A stretch of DNA of 9,782 bases, from assembly GCA_017411665.1 (NCBI GenBank), contig JAFQPT010000363.1:1-9782 (forward strand). Reading direction: 5' to 3'. Below are positions 4,625-9,782 of this stretch, in pieces (positions within the stretch are counted from its first letter, which is position 1; each line of letters starts with the position of its first letter). The position numbers and the translations under genes are program-made. The stretch is from Oscillospiraceae bacterium. GTDB taxonomy: Bacteria > Bacillota_A > Clostridia > Oscillospirales > Oscillospiraceae. The notes under the pieces are model-generated. The model was given only the letters and a program-made list of their open reading frames with translations, had not been told where the DNA came from and ran no database searches.

Positions 4625-5116
4625 ATGGCGAGGCAGGTCACAAAAGCCTATCAAAACAGGTACTGTCGCGCACGTTTAGAGGCCGCAAAGTACAACGACC
4701 GTTTTGCATCGCGAGCGTCTGCGGCAGAGGAGATACCTGGTGTGACGGAAGACAGCTTAAAAAAATACGAGCTGGACATCACACGACCGCCGAACGACGT
4801 AATCGCGCTGATGGCGGACGCATACAACGCGCCGGAGCTGATTCTTTGGTATTGCTCTAATGAGTGCCCACTCGGCAAAAATTGTCGCGAAGTGCCGGAG
4901 ATGCCTCCGGAGAGGACCTTCGTGAGGCTGACGAACACGCTGAACAAGCTGAACAATGCGATGAGAGAGCTTGCAGAGCTCATGGATGACGGTGCAGAGA
5001 AAGATCAAGACGCGACTAGAATACAGCGTTTACGTGGGGAATTCTTGGAAGCTCGACGAAGAATAGATGAAACCCTAGCGACGCTTGAGAAAATGCAACG
5101 ACAGTATTTTGAATGA
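4625..5116 (+). CDS. Phage-type HTH regulator with C-terminal coiled coil
   Basis: The 163-residue protein has an XRE-like helix-turn-helix at about residues 14-72: RLEAAKYNDRFASRASAAEE, then the recognition-helix region VTEDSLKKYELDITRPPND and MADAYNAPELILWYC. A short cysteine cluster follows (C77-SNE-C81-PLGKN-C87), seen in similar proteins of Clostridia prophages. Residues 98-160 are helical, with heptad-like leucines, and probably form a coiled coil. The ATG is supported by AAAGGAGG about 9 bases upstream. It lies 85 bases after the Cro-like gene, beyond the parS-like and operator-like sites. Its targets are unknown; it could be a regulator or a DNA-binding early protein. Confidence 0.75.
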   Translation: MARQVTKAYQNRYCRARLEAAKYNDRFASRASAAEEIPGVTEDSLKKYELDITRPPNDVIALMADAYNAPELILWYCSNECPLGKNCREVPEMPPERTFVRLTNTLNKLNNAMRELAELMDDGAEKDQDATRIQRLRGEFLEARRRIDETLATLEKMQRQYFE

Positions 5117-5160
5117 TGCCAGGCACAGGCGACATAAACATACGGAAAGGAGGGGGAAAC

Positions 5161-5427
5161 ATGACCAACGACGTAAAGGAAATAGAAACACCCCACATTG
5201 TTAAGCAGTTTCATGTGGGGAACGCGCTAATTAAAATCGCGGACAATTACTGCCGCGAAAAAAATGCAGAGGACGTTGAAAAGAGCCTATGTGAAATAGC
5301 GCGTACAGCACAAGCGAATCTGATTGCGGCGGCGGTCAGGAATTGTGAACAAGGAAAACAGGATGGCCACAGCGGTGGTGGTGATGGAATCCCTGTGCAT
5401 GGACGCCCACCCCGTATTGCAACATAG
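5161..5427 (+). CDS. Small conserved-looking phage protein of unknown function
   Basis: An 88-residue protein that I cannot assign to a function. Residues 1-60 look like a compact helical domain: TPHIVKQFHVGNALIKIADN, then YCREKNAEDVEKSLCEIARTAQ. Short proteins of this pattern are, from memory, common in Clostridia prophage early regions. Residues 62-88 are low complexity (HSGGGDG) and overlap a possible next start at 5363, so the tail may be less constrained. I chose the ATG at 5161, directly after AAAGGAGGGGG (5146-5156); the longer frame from 5113 overlaps the previous gene's stop and lacks such a site. Codons 11-20 contain an 8-bp inverted repeat (5191-5198/5213-5220). Confidence 0.65.
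   Translation: MTNDVKEIETPHIVKQFHVGNALIKIADNYCREKNAEDVEKSLCEIARTAQANLIAAAVRNCEQGKQDGHSGGGDGIPVHGRPPRIAT
5191..5220 (+). repeat. Inverted repeat near the start of the 88-residue gene
   Basis: CCCCACAT (5191-5198) and ATGTGGGG (5213-5220) are perfect 8-bp arms with a 14-base loop. As mRNA this would form a stable hairpin about 30 bases after the start codon. It could be chance within coding sequence. Confidence 0.4.
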
Positions 5428-5498
5428 CCGTCCAGATAGTAGTGCAACCGAAAGAGAAAGAACAGGCCGAGCCAGTGGAGAGAACGGAGAGAAGATGA
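5363..5498 (+). pseudogene. Possible small gene with a one-base frameshift
   Basis: The ATG at 5363 follows AAGGA with suitable spacing and reads MATAVVVME in frame 2. From about 5387, frame 3 reads like a real protein: NPCAWTPTPYCNIAVQIVVQ followed by PKEKEQAEPVERTERR and a TGA (5496-5498) overlapping the ATGATG of the next gene. Frame 3 has no start codon of its own after the TGA at 5382-5384. Removing one base near 5387-5393 would join the two parts into one protein of about 44 residues. Frame 2 itself remains open into the next gene, so no frameshift is strictly needed. The call is weak; function unknown. Confidence 0.3.
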
Positions 5499-5821
5499 TG
5501 AACATGAGAAGATACACCAGGAAGAAAGCAAAGCATCGTATGCAGAGGTGGCTCGCAATCTGCTGCATATTTGTTATTGAGATTGTTGCAGCTGCTGCAT
5601 CTGGAGGAATCGCAGCACTGATTTTGATGCCGCTTGCTTATGAGGAACGTGGGTATTATGCATTTGGAGGCGAAATCGTAGCAGCCTTTGCGGTTACGGT
5701 GGTGGCATATTTCCTGATACACAAGAGAATATCTCGGACACTGCAAGCACAGAGAAAAAGAAGCAGCAATAGAGGATGCGATCAAACTGCTAGATCACAA
5801 TACTTATCGCAGAAGTGGTAA
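5495..5821 (+). CDS. Small two-helix membrane protein, 3' end probably frameshifted
   Basis: The 108-residue product starts basic (MMNMRRYTRKKAKHRMQRW), then has hydrophobic helices at about residues 19-47 and 58-76 joined by a short loop with YEERGYYAFGGE, and ends in a cytoplasmic-looking basic tail. By the positive-inside rule both ends are inside. GGAGAG just upstream supports the ATG at 5495. The last 20 residues look unnatural, whereas frame 3 from about 5760 to a TAA at 5847-5849 reads EAAIEDAIKLLDHNTYRRSG and then KYEAFKFEH. Removing one A from the A5 run at 5755-5759 joins both into one protein of about 117 residues. It may be a true mutation, a sequence error or slippage. I do not recognise the family. 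Confidence 0.55.
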   Translation: MMNMRRYTRKKAKHRMQRWLAICCIFVIEIVAAAASGGIAALILMPLAYEERGYYAFGGEIVAAFAVTVVAYFLIHKRISRTLQAQRKRSSNRGCDQTARSQYLSQKW

Positions 5822-5857
5822 ATACGAAGCGTTTAAGTTTGAACATTAAGAGTCACT

Positions 5858-5966
5858 ATGAGGAAAAAAAGAATTGCCCACACCGAAGCGTAAGGCAACT
5901 CAAAAACCCAACCTCATTATAGCATGGCTCAATCTGAAATGCAATAAGGAGGATAACAACAAATGA
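5858..5966 (+). pseudogene. Possible small ORF broken at an A7 run, overlapping the next start
   Basis: The ATG at 5858 reads only MRKKRIAHTEA before a stop at 5891-5893. If the A7 run (5864-5870) had six As, the frame would continue as MRKKELPTPKRKATQKPNL and IIAWLNLKCNKEDNNK to a TGA at 5964-5966, overlapping the next ATG as ATGA. The upstream ribosome binding site is weak, and part of the apparent protein is simply the translated AAGGAGG region of the next gene. Low confidence. Confidence 0.2.
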
Positions 5967-6979
5967 CAAACAAATTACAAAAAACTGCGCAGGATGCGCT
6001 TGTAATCACACAACAGTACCCCATGGAGAAGTACAACTTGCTCGTGCCGATGCAGACCGTGGCGGAAATCGCGGAAATCCACAAGCCAGTGCTGAATGTA
6101 GTAAGCATCAGCACCAACCCCGACGACAAAGAAATCTACGTACAAGAGAAATCGAGGGATGCATGGACGGATAAAAACGGCAGATCCCACCCCGGAAGCC
6201 CAGCCAAATACGCCCTTACAAAAAAAGGTCTCACGAAGCTGATGCGGGCGGCGGGCATTAAGATTTTAAGCAGCAGACCGGTGGTTCCATCCACGTGCCA
6301 AAAGTGTGCGGCAACAAACGCCAGCATTGGAGGACCCGTCAAGTGTGGGATCTGTCCGAACAAGGATGTGAAACACGAGGTACGCATCAGCGTACCCCAG
6401 CTGACCGGCGAGAATATCGAAATTGTGGCTCACAAGGAAATCATCGTGGACGACGTAGTGGTGGGTATGACAGACGCGCAGCGAGTGGAGTTTCTCAAGT
6501 TCCGCAGCGAGATGTGCGAGAGCAAAGCCCTAAACCGAGCCCTTCGGACGGCCATGCAAATCAAGGGCACCTACTCCATTGAGGAGTTCAAAAAACCCTT
6601 TGTGGTAGCGTACCTCGTGCCCAACCTCGACAATCCGATTGTGCGAGAGGAGGCGGTCAAGAGCCTATTCGCCGCAGCGCATGAGCTCTATGGAACAACG
6701 CAGAGTGCGAGCGAGGCACGGCGCACCGTTTACGTCGACGACGATATGCAGGACGATGAACGCGGTGCATATGAGGCTCACGCTACACCGATGCAGACGG
6801 CACAGCCTGTCGGTGGATATCAAGCGGATCTGGAACAGCAACCTCAGAATGGAGAGATCGACCCAAACACCTGCGTTAAATGCTGCAAGACCCTCAGCGG
6901 AGGCGTATCGAGATTCAGCATCAACAACTATGGCATCCCTCTTTGCATGGAGTGCCAAAAGGCATACAGTGCGGAATAA
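5963..6979 (+). CDS. Double zinc-finger phage protein of unknown function, upstream of SbcDC
   Basis: A 338-residue protein I cannot name with certainty. Residues 1-110 contain the stretch SRDAWTDKNG followed by KYALTKKGLTKLMRAAGI. A first four-cysteine cluster is C112-x2-C115 and C128-x2-C131. Residues 135-220 hold a beta-rich part and then CESKALNRALRTAMQIKGTY and IEEFKKPFVVAYLVPN. Residues 250-300 are acidic and Gln/Pro-rich, a likely flexible linker. A C-terminal zinc ribbon has C304-x2-C307 and C328-x2-C331. The pattern resembles phage recombination proteins, and single-strand annealing is a reasonable guess given the SbcDC neighbour, but no diagnostic RecT, Erf or Rad52 motif is evident to me. 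AAGGAGG (5946-5952) precedes the ATG by 10 bases. The next gene starts 15 bases after its stop, with its own AGGAGG, so the two are co-transcribed. Confidence 0.8.
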   Translation: MTNKLQKTAQDALVITQQYPMEKYNLLVPMQTVAEIAEIHKPVLNVVSISTNPDDKEIYVQEKSRDAWTDKNGRSHPGSPAKYALTKKGLTKLMRAAGIKILSSRPVVPSTCQKCAATNASIGGPVKCGICPNKDVKHEVRISVPQLTGENIEIVAHKEIIVDDVVVGMTDAQRVEFLKFRSEMCESKALNRALRTAMQIKGTYSIEEFKKPFVVAYLVPNLDNPIVREEAVKSLFAAAHELYGTTQSASEARRTVYVDDDMQDDERGAYEAHATPMQTAQPVGGYQADLEQQPQNGEIDPNTCVKCCKTLSGGVSRFSINNYGIPLCMECQKAYSAE

Positions 6980-6994
6980 CAGGAGGAATGGACA

Positions 6995-9782
6995 ATGCGC
7001 ATATTGCACACAGGCGATTGGCACATCGGCAACTACAACGGGCCGGAGACCAACGGAGAAAACGCGAGATTTTTAGACATCTGCAAGTGCCTCGACGCAC
7101 TCACGCAGCAGGCTCAACAGGAAAAGCCTGATTTCATCATCGTCGCGGGTGACGTTTTCCATCAGGCTCGCGTTTGGAGCGACAGAGGACTCCGCGAAAG
7201 CCAGACGGCGATCCACTACGTTCGAATGCTCGAAAAGGTCGCACCAGTCATTATCGTGCGCGGCACCCCGAACCATGACAGCGAACAGCAGTTCAAGATG
7301 CTCGAAACCGCGTTCAGCGGAGACGACAGCGTACATATCTTCTCGGAGCCCGGTGTGCTGACCGTTTACGGCTACCACGGGCAGAAGATTGACGTAGCAG
7401 CCCTGCCCGGCTTCGACAGAGGCTTTTACAGGGCAAAGCACCCCGGCCTTGACAAAGAGGAGGAAAATGCGGTATTCACGCAAGCACTTGAGCAAATCAT
7501 CATCGGCATGAAAGCCCAGTGTAGTGGCGAACACCCCGCCGTGCTGGTGGGACACTACACCATCCCCGGCTGCAACACTGAGAGCGGTCAGACGCAGTTC
7601 TTCGCACAGTTCGAGCCGGTGGTAGACCCGGCGACACTGGCGGCAGCGGACTTTGACCTCACATGCTTCGGACACATCCACAGACCGCAAATGCTGGACG
7701 GTTGCAACAATGCGTTCTACTGCGGAGCCATCAGCGCACTCAACTTCAACGATGAGGGGCAGGAACGCGGCTTCTACATCCACGAACTCGGTGACGGCGT
7801 AGTAAGCAAGCAGTTCTATCCCCTGCCTACGCGAGAGTTCAAGACCATCCGTCTCGAAGACGAAGACGTAGCAGCCATCAACGCTGGAGAGGATATGACG
7901 TGGCTGACGGATGTGGAGGGCAAAATCGTGCGAATCCTCTACAACTGTACTGATGAGCACAACAAAGCCCTGAACAAGACAATACTGGAAAGCAAGCTCT
8001 ATGAGCTCGGAGCATTTTGGGTACAGGAAATCACCCCGGAGAAAATAACTGTCACCGTCAACAAGGGCGCACTGAACGACGATGACACGCCGGAGGACAA
8101 CTTGCGGACATATCTTGCGGAGCGCGAGGTGAAAGATGTGGATGCGGGCAGGATCGTCGAAAGAGCCCGCCCCATCATCGCAGAGGCGACGGAAGCGAAT
8201 ATGACGCGCAGCACGACCGGTGCATTCGTTCCCGTCGAAATCGCAGTCAAGAACTACCGCAATTACCGCGAGGAGACATTTAACTTCGAACCCATCCGTT
8301 TCTGCACCATCAACGGCAAGAATGGAGCAGGGAAAAGCAGCTTATTCATGGATGCGATGTGTGACTGCCTTTTCGAAGAGACCCGCGAGGGCGACATCGC
8401 TGGATGGATTAGCAACAACCCCGATGCCCGGAGTGGCAGCATCAAGCTCACGTTCCGCCTCGGAGAGAATCTTTACCGCGTTACCCGTACCCGCATGAAA
8501 AGCGGCAAGGCGACGCTAAACCTCGCAGAACAGGTCGACGGTGAATGGGTAGACCGCAGCGCTGAGAAGATGCGTGACACACAAGCGGAAATCCTAAATG
8601 CGATTGGCATGGATAGCCTGACGCTCAAGGCGACCGCGCTCATCATGCAAGACCAATACGGGCTGTTCCTGACAGCGGACAAGGAAGCCCGAATGACAAT
8701 CCTCGGCAATATCCTCGGTCTTGGCGCATATGGCGACATGGAATCTATCGCGGCACGCCGCCTGACGGAGACCAACCGAGGAATCCGCAACGTGCATGAA
8801 AAGGCAGCGGACATCTTTGCGGCACTGCCTGACGACGCAGCATTGGATGAAGCGGAACATCAGGCATCAGCGGAAATCGAACGCCTGACCACAGAAAGTA
8901 ATGCGACAAGAGCGAAAACGGACGCAATGCGGCTCTCGCTTTCGGTAATGGAAGAAGCGGCAAAACGCGTCGTGAAGCTCAACAGCCAAATCACTGCACT
9001 CGGCGCAAAGAGGGCGACAGCGGAGGCGAGCATGACCGTGCAGCGCGGCATCATTATGAGCGCAGATGCAATCCTCGCAGAGGCAGACATCATCGCCACA
9101 GGGCTCAAAGAATACCGCAAGAACCTTGAGCGTGAGAAAGATCTTCTCGCGGCAAAGGGTAAATACGACAGTCTGACGCGACAGATTGATACCCTCAAGG
9201 CAAACCGCATCATGGAAGAAATGGCAGCGGAGGAACTGCACAAAAAGAAGCAGGCAATGCGTCTTGCGAAGCTGTTCCCCGCGCAGCAGGCAGTCGAAGC
9301 TGAGGCGGAGCTCACAAAGGCTCATGAAAAGTACGTCGCCACAAAAGAAATCGCGGACAGGCTTGCGGCACGCCGGACGGAATACACCGACGCGCAGCGC
9401 AGAGTGGAAGCAGCCCGCGCACACCTCGACGGCCTGTCCCGCCGGGCAAAGCTGCTCGAAGAAAACGAATGCCCTCATGCGGCAGAGGTGCGCTGCTCGT
9501 TCCTGCGTGACGCACTAGAAGCGAAAGTGGATATCAAGGCGGCTGAGGCTGCGCTAACAGAGGCGTTGACATCCGTCCCGACAGATTATACCCCCGAACA
9601 GGAAAAAGCCACTCTTGCCATCCTGAGAGACCTTGAACTCGACGAACGCAAGTACAGCGAGCTCGCCGTAGTCAAGACGGAGCTGGCGGCGGCAGAGGAA
9701 CGCATCGCAGACCTCGACCGACAGGCGGAGGAACGCCGGACAAAGGCGGCGGAAATGTCGGTGGAAATCGCGCAGCTTGAGA
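6995..9782 (+). CDS. SbcD-SbcC (Mre11-Rad50-like) nuclease-ATPase fusion, open at the right edge
   Basis: One uninterrupted frame of 929 codons, checked codon by codon. Residues 1 to about 300 are an Mre11/SbcD phosphoesterase with motifs GDWHIG (D8, H10), AGDVFH (D53), GTPNHD (N93, H94, D95), GHYT (H187) and GHIH (H227, H229). A linker and capping region (about 300-425) joins it to an SbcC/Rad50 ATPase: Walker A NGKNGAGKSS at 440-449 and Q-loop IMQDQYGLFL with Q552. From about 610 the protein is a long coiled coil, interrupted by C826-PHAAEVR-C834, a likely but unusual hook. Walker B, signature motif and the return arm lie partly beyond the window. Such complexes process DNA ends and hairpins. 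The start ATG at 6995 has AGGAGG (6981-6986) 8 bases upstream; the closer ATG at 6988 is in another frame. Normally sbcD and sbcC are separate genes, as are T4 genes 47 and 46; here they are one polypeptide. Confidence 0.9.
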   Translation, partial: MRILHTGDWHIGNYNGPETNGENARFLDICKCLDALTQQAQQEKPDFIIVAGDVFHQARVWSDRGLRESQTAIHYVRMLEKVAPVIIVRGTPNHDSEQQFKMLETAFSGDDSVHIFSEPGVLTVYGYHGQKIDVAALPGFDRGFYRAKHPGLDKEEENAVFTQALEQIIIGMKAQCSGEHPAVLVGHYTIPGCNTESGQTQFFAQFEPVVDPATLAAADFDLTCFGHIHRPQMLDGCNNAFYCGAISALNFNDEGQERGFYIHELGDGVVSKQFYPLPTREFKTIRLEDEDVAAINAGEDMTWLTDVEGKIVRILYNCTDEHNKALNKTILESKLYELGAFWVQEITPEKITVTVNKGALNDDDTPEDNLRTYLAEREVKDVDAGRIVERARPIIAEATEANMTRSTTGAFVPVEIAVKNYRNYREETFNFEPIRFCTINGKNGAGKSSLFMDAMCDCLFEETREGDIAGWISNNPDARSGSIKLTFRLGENLYRVTRTRMKSGKATLNLAEQVDGEWVDRSAEKMRDTQAEILNAIGMDSLTLKATALIMQDQYGLFLTADKEARMTILGNILGLGAYGDMESIAARRLTETNRGIRNVHEKAADIFAALPDDAALDEAEHQASAEIERLTTESNATRAKTDAMRLSLSVMEEAAKRVVKLNSQITALGAKRATAEASMTVQRGIIMSADAILAEADIIATGLKEYRKNLEREKDLLAAKGKYDSLTRQIDTLKANRIMEEMAAEELHKKKQAMRLAKLFPAQQAVEAEAELTKAHEKYVATKEIADRLAARRTEYTDAQRRVEAARAHLDGLSRRAKLLEENECPHAAEVRCSFLRDALEAKVDIKAAEAALTEALTSVPTDYTPEQEKATLAILRDLELDERKYSELAVVKTELAAAEERIADLDRQAEERRTKAAEMSVEIAQLE

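Larger units (their letters stand above)
1847..9782. mobile_element. Integrated prophage-like element, left end (continues beyond the window)
   Basis: The left boundary is set by the broken cotJC. Inside are a large serine recombinase at the edge, a CI-like repressor, a divergent operator/promoter region, a Cro-like protein, small early-gene-like ORFs, a zinc-finger protein and an SbcDC fusion. This layout is typical of the lysogeny and early DNA-metabolism modules of Clostridia prophages. No structural, packaging, conjugation or relaxase genes are seen in the window, so an integrative conjugative or mobilizable element is not excluded. The right end is not in the window. Confidence 0.85.

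Noticed and set aside
5324..5821. Single 165-codon ORF starting at 5324
   Set aside because: The first part overlaps the better supported 88-residue gene and lacks a ribosome binding site; only the part from 5495 has natural membrane-protein character.
6988..7131. ATG two bases after AGGAGG as a start for the gene after the zinc-finger protein
   Set aside because: It is too close to the ribosome binding site, lies in a different frame and gives a short meaningless peptide; the ATG at 6995 opens the SbcDC frame.
7073..7960. 295-codon minus-strand ORF opposite the SbcD domain
   Set aside because: The plus strand here encodes all phosphoesterase motifs in order; the reverse frame is a compositional shadow of a high-GC coding region.

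Overview
The window looks like chromosomal DNA of an anaerobic, spore-forming Firmicute of the class Clostridia, cut by the left end of an integrated mobile element. The assignment rests on three things: strong AGGAGG-type ribosome binding sites throughout, the order rpmG-secE-nusG of the ribosomal-protein/transcription cluster, and a cotJABC spore-coat operon. I cannot name a genus. No rRNA, tRNA or CRISPR array is visible.

Region 1 (1-1861) is host chromosome. On the minus strand, a good sigma-A promoter (899-927) drives rpmG (L33), secE and nusG; nusG runs off the left edge. SecE has an unusual C-terminal tail containing an 18-bp tandem repeat. On the plus strand, the divergent cotJA-cotJB-cotJC operon begins. 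CotJC, a manganese-catalase-like protein, is broken: it matches the family only to residue 68, in the middle of its metal-ligand ExxH motif, and ends four codons later at a foreign stop.

Region 2 (about 1847-9782, continuing past the right edge) is the inserted element, probably a prophage or prophage-like element. Next to the junction, a large serine recombinase points back at cotJC on the minus strand. Upstream of it, in the same orientation and probably the same operon, is a CI-like XRE repressor. A divergent control region (4150-4326) has two near-ideal promoters, each with a 17-bp spacer, and GCCCC-N5-GGGGC palindromes that look like the repressor's operators. Rightward come a Cro-like XRE protein, a parS-like palindrome, a second HTH/coiled-coil regulator, and several small genes, two or three of which look frameshifted by one base. 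These are followed by a 338-residue zinc-finger protein of unknown function and a very large SbcD-SbcC (Mre11-Rad50) fusion that is still open at the right edge. The rightward genes look like an early DNA-metabolism module.

The main idea to test is that this is a sporulation-gene intervening element. The recombinase would excise the element, perhaps in the mother cell, and rebuild an intact cotJC, as known for the sigK skin element and for SPbeta in spsM of Bacillus subtilis. The window shows the interruption and the adjacent recombinase. It does not show the right-hand junction or any sporulation-linked control of excision.
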